From Vibrio sp. VB16 (GTDB lineage Bacteria; Pseudomonadota; Gammaproteobacteria; Enterobacterales; Vibrionaceae), in the NCBI RefSeq assembly GCF_015594925.2, contig NZ_CP087590.1:2604001-2668000 (forward strand): a DNA stretch of 64,000 bases, given 5' to 3'. A program made the position numbers and the translations under genes. The notes under the pieces were generated by a model, which saw nothing but the letters and a program-made list of their open reading frames with translations, was not told the origin of the DNA and searched no databases. Shown one piece after another: positions 36,430 to 46,660 of the stretch. Position 1 is the first letter of the stretch. Each line of letters begins with the position of its first letter.

Positions 36430-37309
36430 TAAGTGATTCCTCTAAAGGTTCTGGTTTATTCAATAATCTTTCCACAAAAAACTCCAAATGCCCACTAGGT
36501 GTTTTTGGTATCGGCCATGTTAATGCTTTATTCGCTAATGAGCTCAATGCTAAAGCAGCTGGCGAGCGCGGATATGCATCAACAACAATTCTTTGTCTCT
36601 TTACGGACTGTCGTACTTTATCATCTAAAGGAACACATGCGACGAGCTCAATGCTAACATTCAAGAAGCGTTCTGTGACCATGGTCAACTTTGCAAACAA
36701 TTCTCGCCCTTCTCGATAGCTCCTGACCATATTTGCAACAATTTTAAATCTCTGTACGCCATGTTCACGACTGAGTAATTTGATCAGAGCATAGGCATCG
36801 GTAATGGAAGTCGGTTCATCACAAACAACAACGAGGACATCTTGAGCCGCACGCGAAAAACTAACCACCATATCGGAAATACCGGCGGCAGTATCCACTA
36901 ATAATACATCGACTTCTTCTTCTAAAGAACCAAAAGCGCGTATTAAACCGGCATGTTGTGCGTGGCTTAATTCAGTCATACTTTGTGTGCCAGAAGTTGC
37001 AGGAATTATCTTAATGCCGTGGGGACCTTCAACCATGGCGTCTTTTAGCTCACATTCACCCGCCAAAACATGACCTAAGTTACGCTTCACTCTTAGTCCA
37101 AGCATGATATCGACATTTGCCAACCCGAGGTCAGCATCTAAAACCATGACTTTCTTTCCTTGACGAGCCATACATATTGCCAAACTTAACGTGACATTTG
37201 ACTTACCGACCCCACCTTTACCGCCTGTGACCGAAATTACTTTAGTTAAACTTGGCTGAGTGAGTCTGCGCAAGCCGCTTGCTTGGTCGTGCATATTATT
37301 ATCTGTCAT
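36422..37309 (-). CDS. flhG: Flagellar number regulator FlhG (FleN)
   Basis: A MinD-type ATPase that limits polar flagella to one, by restraining FlhF and FlrA. The N-terminal DQASGLRRL (8-16) is the FlhF GTPase-activating motif. Walker A GGKGGVGKS is at 29-37. The C-terminal amphipathic region is short. Length 295. It lies directly downstream of flhF, 13 bases apart. Confidence 0.94.
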   Translation of the reverse strand: MTDNNMHDQASGLRRLTQPSLTKVISVTGGKGGVGKSNVTLSLAICMARQGKKVMVLDADLGLANVDIMLGLRVKRNLGHVLAGECELKDAMVEGPHGIKIIPATSGTQSMTELSHAQHAGLIRAFGSLEEEVDVLLVDTAAGISDMVVSFSRAAQDVLVVVCDEPTSITDAYALIKLLSREHGVQRFKIVANMVRSYREGRELFAKLTMVTERFLNVSIELVACVPLDDKVRQSVKRQRIVVDAYPRSPAALALSSLANKALTWPIPKTPSGHLEFFVERLLNKPEPLEESLSE

Positions 37310-37322
37310 AATCTATCGTCAC

Positions 37323-38819
37323 TTAGAATCCATCAGTTTCACTGGTCCAGTAGTGGGGTTCATCTTCAGTTGATTTCTCAAGTAACTCGTTGGCTTTTGC
37401 AACCAGATACTTCGGCTGAGCAATCACTATGTCTTCCGGTACCCTTTGACCATTAGCCACATAAGCTACTGGTAGTGAGTTCTGGACTATAACGCTTATA
37501 AATTCGCCTAAACTTAAAGATTCATCGATCTTAGTCAGGATACACCCGGATAGAGGTATACGTTTGAAGTGATCAATGGTCTCTTGTAATACTCTTCGTT
37601 GTGCAGTCGCAGGTAGCACCAAATAACTATTTATCACTGAACCGCTATCCTGCATCAACGTATCCAATTGTTCTGTCAATCGTACATCTCGTTGACCCAT
37701 TCCAGCCGTATCAACCAATACCAATCTACGATTACGTAATTGATAAATTGCTTCGGCCAACTCCTCGGAATCTTTAGCTATTTTTACAGGACATCCCATA
37801 ATTCTACCATAAATAGCAAGCTGTTCATGAGCACCAATCCTAAAAGTGTCGGTTGTCACTAAAGCGACATTGTCTGCTCCGTATTCCATTGCGGCTCTTG
37901 CTGCCAATTTTGCTATTGTGGTCGTTTTCCCTACGCCAGTAGGACCGAGTAGCGCAACAACACCACCACGTTTGAGTATGTCTGTTTTTGTAACAACAAC
38001 TTGATCAGAAACCAGAGACAGCAGCTCCTTCCATGCTTGAGCTGGTGGTGTATCTTCCGAAATATAGCAAGCAAGTTGATCGGCTAAATCAGAGGATAAC
38101 CCCATCCTTTCTAGGCGTTTAATAAGCATAGCTCTTAGCGGTTCTCTTCGCTCAACTTCTTGCCACATAAGCCCAGAGACCTGATGCTCTAAAAGACGAC
38201 GAATGGACATCATCTCGTCACGCATTAAATTCAGTTCTTGATTCGTTTCGGCTTCTGGCCCCGACGGACCTCGACTACGGTCATATCGCGTAGGATCAAG
38301 CTTTGGCGTCGGTCTAGGGTTTCTCGTATCATCTGAAATTAGCTTCGCCAACCCTGAATCTTGTGCCAATGAAGAGGAGATTGCGCCTCGGTGAGCTTGA
38401 GACTGAGACGATTGCTGTGGATTGGATTGACGCTTCAATAAGGCAGAGAGCGAATCAGCCTCTGTCGTTCTGGTGCCACTCTCTTCTTCGTTACTGCTAT
38501 ATTGCTTAAGCATATTGGCGAAACGTTTCGTCGTCGAACCTGAATGCGTGTTGGCCTGTAAACTCACACGATCCTCTTGTAGGTCTCGGCTATACTGACG
38601 CTCATCTACCTTAGCTGAGCCCCCATCATAACGTGACTGAACACGGGAAGGACTTTGATGAGTGGTTCTTTCAACGGGTTCTCCATCGATAGCGGCAACG
38701 ATCTCTACTCCACCGGCCACCTTTTTGTTAGACATGATGACAGCTTCAGACCCAAGTTCTTCTTTCACTTGAAGAAGAGCTAGTCTCATATCTTTGGCAA
38801 AAAATCGTTTTATCTTCAA
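37323..38819 (-). CDS. flhF: SRP-like GTPase FlhF, sets polar flagellum position
   Basis: FlhF recruits the first flagellar parts to the pole. A 498-residue protein: basic, poorly conserved B domain (1-~195), then N and G domains. G1 is GPTGVGKTT at 292-300, followed by DTFRIGAHEQL and DTAGMGQRD. It lies between flhA and flhG as in other polar flagellates. Confidence 0.95.
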   Translation of the reverse strand: MKIKRFFAKDMRLALLQVKEELGSEAVIMSNKKVAGGVEIVAAIDGEPVERTTHQSPSRVQSRYDGGSAKVDERQYSRDLQEDRVSLQANTHSGSTTKRFANMLKQYSSNEEESGTRTTEADSLSALLKRQSNPQQSSQSQAHRGAISSSLAQDSGLAKLISDDTRNPRPTPKLDPTRYDRSRGPSGPEAETNQELNLMRDEMMSIRRLLEHQVSGLMWQEVERREPLRAMLIKRLERMGLSSDLADQLACYISEDTPPAQAWKELLSLVSDQVVVTKTDILKRGGVVALLGPTGVGKTTTIAKLAARAAMEYGADNVALVTTDTFRIGAHEQLAIYGRIMGCPVKIAKDSEELAEAIYQLRNRRLVLVDTAGMGQRDVRLTEQLDTLMQDSGSVINSYLVLPATAQRRVLQETIDHFKRIPLSGCILTKIDESLSLGEFISVIVQNSLPVAYVANGQRVPEDIVIAQPKYLVAKANELLEKSTEDEPHYWTSETDGF

Positions 38820-38878
38820 TGTATTCGTCCAAGGTTTATTGGCGTAGCTCGTATGTAGTTTGGTCAGGCTGTGCAGTT

Positions 38879-40972
38879 TTAGTTACCCACTGCTTGTACT
38901 ATCCTAATCTGCTTCTCATCCGGAATTTCTTGATACGATAGCACTCTAAGATTAGGAATAGTGTTCTTAACAAACTTCGCCAATGTCGTTCTTAACACAC
39001 CTGATGTAAGCAATACCGCAGGCTCACCTTTCAATTCTTGTTCTTGTGTTGCTTGACTTAGCGAGGACTGAAGCCGTTCAGCTAACCCTGGCTCAATTCC
39101 GGTGGATTCACCACCCGACGCCTGCATAGTTTGATGCAATATTTGTTCCAATTCAGGAATAAGGGTAATTACAGGTAATTCTGGCTCTATACCATTGATT
39201 TCTTGAACTATAAGTCGTTTTAGTGCAATCCGAACCGCGGCCGTTAATATGTCAGGTTCTTGACTCTTGCTCGCATACTCAGACATGGTTTGAACGATAG
39301 TTCGAACATCTCTGATAGGGATGGCTTCGTTAAGCAGATTCTGGAGCACCTTCACAACAATACCTAGTGGCAGCTGATCAGGTACAAACCCTTCGACCAG
39401 TTTCGGTGTTGATCGCCCAAGCATCTCAAGCAAGTTCTGAACTTCCTCATGACCTATTAATTGTGAGGCATTATTGGTTAATAATTGACTCAAATGCGTC
39501 GCCAGTACCGTTGCAGAGTCAACCACTGTGTAACCGAGTGCTTGAGCATGCTCTCGTCGATCATCTTTAATCCAAACCGCCTCCAACCCAAAGGCTGGGT
39601 CCACTGTTGGCTCACCCTCAACCATTCCATAGACTTGACCTGGATTTATCGCCAGCTCTTGGTCAGGACGAATCTCGGCTTCACCGACCGCGACACCCAT
39701 CAACGTGATCCGGTAACTATTTGGTGTTAATTCAAGGTTATCGCGTATATGTACTGCGGGGACAAGGAAACCAAAGTCTTGGGAAAGCTTCTTACGGACC
39801 CCTTTAACCCTATCAAGTAATTCACCGCCTTGCTCTTTATCCACCATGGGAATAAGCCGATATCCAACCTCTAACCCAATGATATCTACAGGTTGCACAT
39901 CATCCCAAGACAGCTCTTTAAGTGCCGTACTCTCTGGATCTTTAGTGACGGGTAAATTAGGCTTCTCTGCTGCTTTTTTCTGTTTACGCTTTTGATAATA
40001 TACCGCTCCAACCGCTAATGAGCTTAACAGTAAAAATGAGAAATGAGGCATGCCTGGAACCACGCCCATCACACCCATAATGATGGCGGTGATGGTTAGG
40101 GCTTTTGGGTTATCAAACAGCTGGAACACCATCACTTCACCCATATCCTCATCGGTATTTTGACGAGTCACCATGATAGCAGCACCAATGGATAACAATA
40201 ATGACGGTATTTGAGCAACCAAGCCATCACCAATAGTTAACAGTGTGTAGATTTTAATTGCGTCTTGGAAAGACAAATCAAATTGCAACATACCGATGAA
40301 TAGACCACCGATGATGTTAATAAATAGGATTAAAATACCGGCTATTGCATCCCCTTTAACAAATTTGGATGCACCGTCCATCGAACCGTAAAAATCGGCT
40401 TCTTTGGTCACTTCAAAACGACGAGTCCTTGCGGCCTCTTGATCAATCAAGCCTGCATTTAAATCTGCATCGATTGCCATTTGCTTGCCGGGCAAAGCGT
40501 CCAAGGTAAAGCGAGCACTTACTTCAGAAATACGTCCTGCACCTTTTGTCACAACCATAAAGTTAATGATCATTAAGATAAGGAATACGATGAGACCAAC
40601 CGCATAGTTACCTCCAATAACGACACTACCAAAGGCTTCGATAACACTACCTGCCGCATCTCCTCCTTCATGTCCATAGAGTAAAACCACTCGGGTGGAG
40701 GCCACGTTCAGTGCTAAGCGAAGTAAAGTTGCGACTAACAAAACCGTTGGGAAGGCAGCAAAATCAAGAGGCCTTCGAGTGTAAATGGTAACCAGTAAAA
40801 CCACCAAAGACAGCGCGATATTGAAAGTAAAAAACAGATCGAGTAAAAATGGCGGTACTGGAAGTACGACCATTCCCAACGTAGAAAGAACGATGATCGG
40901 CGCCCCAATGGCCGGAATAGCTCTCATCGGGATAGAAGGCATTCTTTCAGAAAATGGCAGGTTAAATTTCAT
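38879..40972 (-). CDS. flhA: Flagellar export gate protein FlhA
   Basis: FlhA forms the nonameric ring of the flagellar type III export gate. Eight membrane helices in the first ~330 residues with the FHIPEP-family signature region (RISEVSARFTLDALPGKQMAIDADL in two segments), then a cytoplasmic domain that docks chaperone complexes. ATG at 40972 gives 697 residues; a TTG at 40981 is an alternative, and neither has a strong ribosome binding site. Confidence 0.95.
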   Translation of the reverse strand: MKFNLPFSERMPSIPMRAIPAIGAPIIVLSTLGMVVLPVPPFLLDLFFTFNIALSLVVLLVTIYTRRPLDFAAFPTVLLVATLLRLALNVASTRVVLLYGHEGGDAAGSVIEAFGSVVIGGNYAVGLIVFLILMIINFMVVTKGAGRISEVSARFTLDALPGKQMAIDADLNAGLIDQEAARTRRFEVTKEADFYGSMDGASKFVKGDAIAGILILFINIIGGLFIGMLQFDLSFQDAIKIYTLLTIGDGLVAQIPSLLLSIGAAIMVTRQNTDEDMGEVMVFQLFDNPKALTITAIIMGVMGVVPGMPHFSFLLLSSLAVGAVYYQKRKQKKAAEKPNLPVTKDPESTALKELSWDDVQPVDIIGLEVGYRLIPMVDKEQGGELLDRVKGVRKKLSQDFGFLVPAVHIRDNLELTPNSYRITLMGVAVGEAEIRPDQELAINPGQVYGMVEGEPTVDPAFGLEAVWIKDDRREHAQALGYTVVDSATVLATHLSQLLTNNASQLIGHEEVQNLLEMLGRSTPKLVEGFVPDQLPLGIVVKVLQNLLNEAIPIRDVRTIVQTMSEYASKSQEPDILTAAVRIALKRLIVQEINGIEPELPVITLIPELEQILHQTMQASGGESTGIEPGLAERLQSSLSQATQEQELKGEPAVLLTSGVLRTTLAKFVKNTIPNLRVLSYQEIPDEKQIRIVQAVGN

Positions 40973-41030
40973 AGATAGCAAGGCTTCAATTTTGATTGAA
41001 AGGGAAATAAATCAACATGTTGCTGTTACT

Positions 41031-41047
41031 ATGCAATTATTAGTCCA
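41031..41047 (-). promoter_or_regulatory. Sigma-54 promoter for flhA
   Basis: TGGACTAATAATTGCAT on the minus strand has GG and GC ten bases apart, as sigma-54 needs. The start would be about 50 bases before flhA. The -24 element departs from TGGCAC. FlrA would be the activator. Confidence 0.55.
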
Positions 41048-41102
41048 TGGGAATAAGTCAAAAAACTGACTCCAAGGATAAAACCTAAGACACGAGTAAA
41101 AT

Positions 41103-42233
41103 CTAGTGTCGATAGTCCGGTGGAATTGGCATATTTTCGCCCTTGAGTGTCGGTTTTTGTCCACCGCGTTTCCTAAACTGTTTCAATTGAAATACATAGG
41201 CTAAGACTTGGGCTACTGCAGTAAACAACCCATCGGGGATCTGCTGTTCCAGTTCGGTTGAATGATAGAGCGCTCGAGCTAAAGGTGGTGCAGGAATAAT
41301 GTAGATATCATGCTCACGTGCTACCTCTCTGATTTTGAGAGCCATATGATCTATCCCTTTCGCCACGACGATAGGGGCTTTATCTGTTGTCGTGTTGTAC
41401 CTAAGTGCGACTGAAAAGTGCTCTGGATTGGTCACAATAACATCGGCGGTAGGTACATCAGACATCATTCGACGCTGTGCCGCTTCTCTTTGCAGCATTC
41501 TAATACGACCTTTGACCTCGGGTTTCCCCTCCGTTTCTTTATACTCGTCTTTGATCTCCTGTTTTGTCATTTTCAATTGATTCGCGTGTTGCCAGATCTG
41601 AAAAGGAATATCAATAGCGACGACAATGAGCAACGTGCAACTTATTAACAAAACGAAGTTAAGAAGAGTCTCTAACGAGTGATAGATGTTTTGTGGATAA
41701 ACATCGGTACTTAATTGAAAAAGATCGACCTTAGATGCATTGATGAGGTAAAAAGCCATGCCTGCTACTAGTGCCACTTTCAAGATGGATTTAAGCAGCT
41801 CAACCCAACTTTGCAAGCCGAACATACGCTTGATACCACTTAATGGATTCATCTTAGACATTTTAGGCATCGCAGCTTCTACCGAGAAGTTTATCCCACC
41901 AATACCTGTTGTACCCACTACAGCCGCAACAAAAAGAGTAATCAGAATCATCAAAAGAGGAAGAATTAATTGGCCAATGGCGCCAGAAGCGATATCAAAT
42001 AACTTACTAACATCGAATATTTCATCGCGACTTAGTGTAAAAAAACGCGACATCGCGGCCCACAAGCTCTTCGCTAATGTTTTACCAAATATCATTAAAG
42101 ATACCGAACCGACAACAAGCACAGAGACAGAAGCCAGTTCTTTTGAGCGTGCAATCTGTCCCTTTTCACGCGCCTGTTGTAGCCGTTTGGGCGTGGCGTC
42201 TTCGGTTCTTTCTTGTCCGTCTGAATCTGCCAT
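41103..42233 (-). CDS. flhB: Flagellar export switch protein FlhB
   Basis: FlhB controls the switch from hook to filament export by self-cleavage. Four membrane helices (between about 33 and 210) and a cytoplasmic domain. The cleavage motif is NPEH at 269-272 instead of the usual NPTH; N269 and P270 are kept, so cleavage is probably possible. Length 376. It ends the fliE-flhB run and is followed by flhA with its own promoter. Confidence 0.95.
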   Translation of the reverse strand: MADSDGQERTEDATPKRLQQAREKGQIARSKELASVSVLVVGSVSLMIFGKTLAKSLWAAMSRFFTLSRDEIFDVSKLFDIASGAIGQLILPLLMILITLFVAAVVGTTGIGGINFSVEAAMPKMSKMNPLSGIKRMFGLQSWVELLKSILKVALVAGMAFYLINASKVDLFQLSTDVYPQNIYHSLETLLNFVLLISCTLLIVVAIDIPFQIWQHANQLKMTKQEIKDEYKETEGKPEVKGRIRMLQREAAQRRMMSDVPTADVIVTNPEHFSVALRYNTTTDKAPIVVAKGIDHMALKIREVAREHDIYIIPAPPLARALYHSTELEQQIPDGLFTAVAQVLAYVFQLKQFRKRGGQKPTLKGENMPIPPDYRH

Positions 42234-42242
42234 TGAATTCCT

Positions 42243-43025
42243 TTAGCAATCTAGTCGAATTATTCGACACACTTGTTGCTCACCTTCTACCCAGTAAAGC
42301 TCGTAATGTCCATATAATCCAAGCATGATGTACCAACACAATAACAGACCGACCATAAGAGCGAAGGCGAATCCTAATGAGAATATATTAAGCTGCGGTG
42401 CTGCTCGCGTCATCACCCCGAAAGAAAGATTCACAGTAAGCAATGCGATGATGCCAGATAACGACATACTAAGCGCGGTCTTAAACATCGTTCCTAACCA
42501 AAGTGAAAGCTCTCTGAAATCGGTCGTGGTCAGTGACCCACTGCCAATTGGCAACGTTTTAAAGCTGATTACAACCAGATTAATCATCTTAAGATGACCG
42601 TCTGTTGCTAAAAAAAACATAATGGCAAGAAACATAAAGATCTGACCAAGCACGGGGGTATTCTGTCCATTGGCAGGGTCTACCATTGACGCGAAGCCCA
42701 AACTTGATTGCATACCTAAGATCTGTCCCAGCATGACAAATGTTTGCACGACAAATTGTGTCACCATCCCCATGGCAACACCAATGATGATCTGTTCTAG
42801 CGTGGTAAGGAAACCTTCGAGCGAAAAAAGCGCTATTGTGTCCGTCACCGCCGGTATGGCTGGCGACACGGCTAGGGTTACCGCTAATGCAAGGTACAAT
42901 CGAATTCGAGTCGACACAAAACGAGCACCGGTAACCGTCATGACCATAAACATCGCGGATATACGGCTAAAAGGCCAGAAATAGTTGGCTATCCACTCTA
43001 ATATTATGCCCGTAGGAAATTCCAT
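42243..43025 (-). CDS. fliR: Flagellar export apparatus protein FliR
   Basis: Integral membrane subunit of the export gate core (FliPQR helical assembly). 260 residues from the ATG at 43025, with about six hydrophobic segments; NYFWPFSRISAMFMVMTVTGAR and GMQSSLGFASMVDPANGQNTPVL are typical. The GTG three bases... codon before it (43028) is an alternative start. Confidence 0.93.
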   Translation of the reverse strand: MEFPTGIILEWIANYFWPFSRISAMFMVMTVTGARFVSTRIRLYLALAVTLAVSPAIPAVTDTIALFSLEGFLTTLEQIIIGVAMGMVTQFVVQTFVMLGQILGMQSSLGFASMVDPANGQNTPVLGQIFMFLAIMFFLATDGHLKMINLVVISFKTLPIGSGSLTTTDFRELSLWLGTMFKTALSMSLSGIIALLTVNLSFGVMTRAAPQLNIFSLGFAFALMVGLLLCWYIMLGLYGHYELYWVEGEQQVCRIIRLDC

Positions 43026-43033
43026 CACGTTAC

Positions 43034-43303
43034 CTAATACAACACTTGTGGTAATCGTTCGACCATTTCATAGAAAAATTCAATCATGGTCTGTGTCATC
43101 CAGTGCGCACCAAACATCAGTGCAAGCAATGTAACAATTAAGCGCGGAAGGAAGCTTAAGGTCTGTTCGTTGATAGAGGTCGCCGCTTGGAAAACGGCCA
43201 CAATAAGACCAATCAACAAGCTCGGAATAATTATCGCGCACACAAGCATTATGACTATCCATAATGCACTGCGAAATATCTCAACAAAAATTTCAGGCGT
43301 CAT
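43034..43303 (-). CDS. fliQ: Flagellar export apparatus protein FliQ
   Basis: Small gate subunit of 89 residues with two membrane helices (about 12-38 and 48-72). MTPEIFVEIFRSALWIVIML and QAATSINEQTLSFLPRL are the family core. Lies between fliP and fliR. Confidence 0.95.
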   Translation of the reverse strand: MTPEIFVEIFRSALWIVIMLVCAIIIPSLLIGLIVAVFQAATSINEQTLSFLPRLIVTLLALMFGAHWMTQTMIEFFYEMVERLPQVLY

Positions 43304-43315
43304 CGGTTACCCTCG

Positions 43316-44188
43316 CTATAACGCAAAACTGCCCGCTAGGGTAGAAAGAATTAGGTTCCACCCATCGACCAAGACAAAGAGCATCAATTTGAATGGCAAT
43401 GAAACAATCATGGGTGACAACATCATCATACCCATTGCCATCAGTATCGAAGCAACCACTAAATCAATAATCAAAAATGGCAGAAATAGCATAAAGCCAA
43501 TCTGGAAAGCGGTCTTGAGCTCAGAAGTAATAAACGCAGGGATAAGAACTGCCAACGAAACATCTTCCGGGTTCTCGGCTTGAGAACCTGAGATATTAAC
43601 GAACGTTTCAAGGTCCTTGAGTCGAGTCTGTTTAAGCATGAAAGATCTCATTGGTTCCTGTGCGGAATCAAATGCCTCTCGTGCTGAAATTTGTTCGTTC
43701 AAATAAGGTTGAACCGCCGTTTTATTTACCTCGTCGATAACGGGAGACATGATGAAAAAGGTCAAAAAGATAGCGATGCCAACGATAACTTGATTAGAGG
43801 GAGTTTGCTGCAATCCCATCGCTTGCCGAAGGATTGACATGACCACGACAATTCGGGTAAATGAGGTCATCAAAATGACCATCGCCGGCAAGAAACCGAG
43901 CATAGTCATCAGCGCCAGTATCTGAAGATTAACGGAATAATCTTCACTGCCGTCAGGGTTCGTTGTCATGGTAAACGCTGGGATACCCGTTCCGCCAGAC
44001 ACACTACCAGAGGCACTCGTACTGGACCCGCCACTACTTTGCTCAAGCGCAGTCACAAGGATGTTCTCAGCACCCAAAGCATTCGCTGATATGGGCGTTT
44101 CAAGTTCTTCTTGAGCCACGGAAATCGGTGCGTATAGAAGAAACATAAACGCTGCTATAGCAGCAGCGACAACGTTATTTTTTATCAT
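43316..44188 (-). CDS. fliP: Flagellar export apparatus protein FliP
   Basis: Central gate subunit. A signal peptide (1-25), then a Ser/Gly-rich periplasmic segment (about 53-68), then four membrane helices; [26 protein letters not shown] split across the helix hairpin and [21 protein letters not shown] are family signatures. Length 290. Its start overlaps fliO by 14 bases. Confidence 0.95.
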   Translation of the reverse strand: MIKNNVVAAAIAAFMFLLYAPISVAQEELETPISANALGAENILVTALEQSSGGSSTSASGSVSGGTGIPAFTMTTNPDGSEDYSVNLQILALMTMLGFLPAMVILMTSFTRIVVVMSILRQAMGLQQTPSNQVIVGIAIFLTFFIMSPVIDEVNKTAVQPYLNEQISAREAFDSAQEPMRSFMLKQTRLKDLETFVNISGSQAENPEDVSLAVLIPAFITSELKTAFQIGFMLFLPFLIIDLVVASILMAMGMMMLSPMIVSLPFKLMLFVLVDGWNLILSTLAGSFAL

Positions 44189-44567
44189 TTTTTTTTAATA
44201 ACTGGCTAAATTGACTGGCAAATTGACTTGTTTCTATTTGCTCATCATCAATGGGTTTATCCAATCGAGAAATCAGATTGATGGCTTGTGAGGTAATACC
44301 AACAAGAAACTGTTCTTCCCCAACTTTTATGACCGCAATACGTTCCCGCGTCCCTACTGAAATTTGCCTGACAACGGAAAGTCCTTTTTGATTTCCCATT
44401 GTAGGTAAACGCATTTTTTTTAGTAACCACGCCAACGCAAAAATAATCGCGATAACGACAGCAAGAGAACCAAATGTCGTTAGTAAATCCAGCTGTGGTG
44501 CTCCCGCCGCCAGTACAGGAAAAGGTAGAAAAAATAATGTACTGGCCAGCGTTCTGTTTATTGTCAT
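44175..44567 (-). CDS. fliO: Flagellar protein FliO
   Basis: FliO helps FliP assemble. 130 residues: N-terminal signal-like segment (1-21), one membrane helix (about 32-50, [20 protein letters not shown]) and a cytoplasmic beta-rich domain ([24 protein letters not shown]). Lies between fliN and fliP. Confidence 0.92.
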   Translation of the reverse strand: MTINRTLASTLFFLPFPVLAAGAPQLDLLTTFGSLAVVIAIIFALAWLLKKMRLPTMGNQKGLSVVRQISVGTRERIAVIKVGEEQFLVGITSQAINLISRLDKPIDDEQIETSQFASQFSQLLKKNDKK

Positions 44568-44588
44568 AATATTCGTTTCATCACAATA

Positions 44589-44996
44589 CTATCTAAGTTT
44601 CTTGATTCGTTCAGTTTGACTGATTACATCGGTTAACCGAATACCAAATTTATCATTGACGACGACGACTTCTCCATGGGCAATCAAAGTACCGTTGACC
44701 ATTACGTCTAGCGACTCTCCCGCGATTCTGTCTAGCTCTACCACTGAGCCTTGGTTCAATTGAAGAAGGTTACGGATACTAATTTGTGAGCGACCTACTT
44801 CCATAGAAATCGTCACCGGAATATCCATTATCGTATCAAGTTTACGACGCTCATCTTCTGAAATTGGCGTTGATTGGTCAGACAGCTCTTCTAACGGAGC
44901 GAGTTCCGCTTCATTTGAACCGCCCATCGCTGCGGGGTCTTCACCCAGTGCGGCTGCCCATTCGTCTGCTAGTTTTTGGTCGTCACTCGGTTCCAT
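44589..44996 (-). CDS. fliN: Flagellar motor switch protein FliN
   Basis: FliN forms the base of the C ring with FliM and FliG, sets rotation direction and docks FliH. The C-terminal SpoA domain (about 58-135: IMDIPVTISMEVGRSQISIRN, then VVVNDKFGIRLTDVI) is clear; the N-terminus is acidic. The ATG at 44996 has AGGT eight bases upstream; an ATG at 45002 is too close to it. Length 135. Confidence 0.94.
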   Translation of the reverse strand: MEPSDDQKLADEWAAALGEDPAAMGGSNEAELAPLEELSDQSTPISEDERRKLDTIMDIPVTISMEVGRSQISIRNLLQLNQGSVVELDRIAGESLDVMVNGTLIAHGEVVVVNDKFGIRLTDVISQTERIKKLR

Positions 44997-45029
44997 TGTC
45001 ATCTACCTATTATTTTATTTACTTATTTT

Positions 45030-46082
45030 CTAATCGTCGTCCGAATCAGACGAAGCACTACCAATTTCTGACATGATATCTTTTCCTAAGAAAGCAATAT
45101 CCGTCTTAACAACATCCGGTCGTTTTATCTTTTCAGATACCTGTACAGCCAGTTTCTCGCTTGAACGCCCCATCTTCACTCGATAGGTAGGCAGTTCTTC
45201 CACGAACATAGTTGCATTTTCAGGCATGTCGATGGGAATAACATCGCCAGGCCTCAACTCCATGAGATCTCTCAATGAAATATCCTTTTCAAGCAGATTA
45301 ACCCTAAAATTAACCGGCACATCCATAATTTCATCTCGAAGCGCAGAGCTCCAACGAATATCCGTTTCCATCTTATCGGACTGAACACCCGCATCGAGTA
45401 ATTCACGTATAGGCTCGACCATAGAGTAAGGCATCACGACATGAAAATCACCGCCACCACCATCAACTTCAATATGGAACGAACTGACGACAATAACTTC
45501 TGTCGGACTAACAATGTTTGCCATACTTGGGTTAACTTCGGAATCTAGGTATTCAAATTCAACCCCCATGACTGGAGACCAAGCCTCTTTGTAGTCCTCA
45601 AAGACAACCTTTAACAGCAGTTGAATAATTCGTCGTTCCGTTGGTGTGAATTCCCGCCCTTCAATCTTAGCGTGAAACCGGCCATCGCCACCAAAAAAGT
45701 TCTCTACCAAGATGAAAACCAAGCGCGCTTCCATGGTAACCAACGCCGTCCCTTTTAATGGTCTAAATCGAACCATATTAAGACTCGTTGGTACGTATAA
45801 TGTGTTTTGGTATTCACCAAACTTCATCATTTGAACGCCGTTGATCGAAACCTCCGCCGTTTTTCGTAACATATTGAATAAGCTGACCCGCATGTGGCGA
45901 GCAAAACGTTCATTGATAAGCTCCAGGGTCGGCATTCGACCACGAACGATTCTGTCTTGTGAAGAAAAGTCGAAACTGACTGTTCCTTCAACGTCCGTAT
46001 CCAGTTCGTCTTCTGCGTCATCTACATCGTCAACGCCGTGCAGTAGCGCATCAATTTCGTCTTGGGATAATAAGTCTGTCAC
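45030..46082 (-). CDS. fliM: Flagellar motor switch protein FliM
   Basis: FliM binds CheY-P and FliG in the C ring. N-terminal LLSQDEIDALL (residues 4-14) is the CheY-P binding peptide. The middle CheC-like domain and the C-terminal SpoA domain (about 250-325) follow. Length 350, GTG start with AGGT upstream. Confidence 0.96.
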   Translation of the reverse strand: MTDLLSQDEIDALLHGVDDVDDAEDELDTDVEGTVSFDFSSQDRIVRGRMPTLELINERFARHMRVSLFNMLRKTAEVSINGVQMMKFGEYQNTLYVPTSLNMVRFRPLKGTALVTMEARLVFILVENFFGGDGRFHAKIEGREFTPTERRIIQLLLKVVFEDYKEAWSPVMGVEFEYLDSEVNPSMANIVSPTEVIVVSSFHIEVDGGGGDFHVVMPYSMVEPIRELLDAGVQSDKMETDIRWSSALRDEIMDVPVNFRVNLLEKDISLRDLMELRPGDVIPIDMPENATMFVEELPTYRVKMGRSSEKLAVQVSEKIKRPDVVKTDIAFLGKDIMSEIGSASSDSDDD

Positions 46083-46089
46083 TTGAAAC

Positions 46090-46593
46090 CTATTGAATTA
46101 CAAAATCAGTGAATAGCACCTTTTCGATAACAGGTTGCCCAACTAATTCCGTCATGGTTGCTCGAATATTTTCCGTCGCTTGGTTACGTAGCTCAGTTCG
46201 ACCTGTCGGCGTTCTAAGCTGCTCAACTGTCGTTGCGGCCAAGGAGTTTAAAATTGTGCTTTCAATTAATGGCGAATGATGTCTTGCGAGATCTTCATTT
46301 TTTATACCACGTACCATTACTTGAACTTTAATCTGTACTAACCTATCTCGCTGTTTTCCGGGTGCACTAAAGAGGAAAGCCTGCGGAATATTCACATAAG
46401 ATGCGGGTTCTGGTAGTCCCATTTGGCTTGCGCTGAGTTGAGCATTCGACGAATCAGAACTATCGGAGCCTAGAAAAAAGAACGCGGCACCTCCACCAAC
46501 GGCAATCAATACCACTACAGCAATGATGATAATCATCATTTTGCTTTTACCTTTCGGTGCATCTCCACCGTTTACTTGTTGCGCATCTGCCAT
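46090..46593 (-). CDS. fliL: Flagellar basal body-associated protein FliL
   Basis: FliL surrounds the stator and supports torque at high load. 167 residues with a membrane helix at about 20-41 (MMIIIIAVVVLIAVGGGAAFFF split over the helix), a Ser/Asp-rich linker and a stomatin-like periplasmic domain ending VEKVLFTDFVIQ-type sequence (VIEKVLFTDFVIQ). Confidence 0.94.
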   Translation of the reverse strand: MADAQQVNGGDAPKGKSKMMIIIIAVVVLIAVGGGAAFFFLGSDSSDSSNAQLSASQMGLPEPASYVNIPQAFLFSAPGKQRDRLVQIKVQVMVRGIKNEDLARHHSPLIESTILNSLAATTVEQLRTPTGRTELRNQATENIRATMTELVGQPVIEKVLFTDFVIQ

Positions 46594-46660
46594 AACAATC
46601 TCAAATTATTCCATTTTCAAAGACTTATACACTGATAAATCCATAGGGGATACCAAAATA

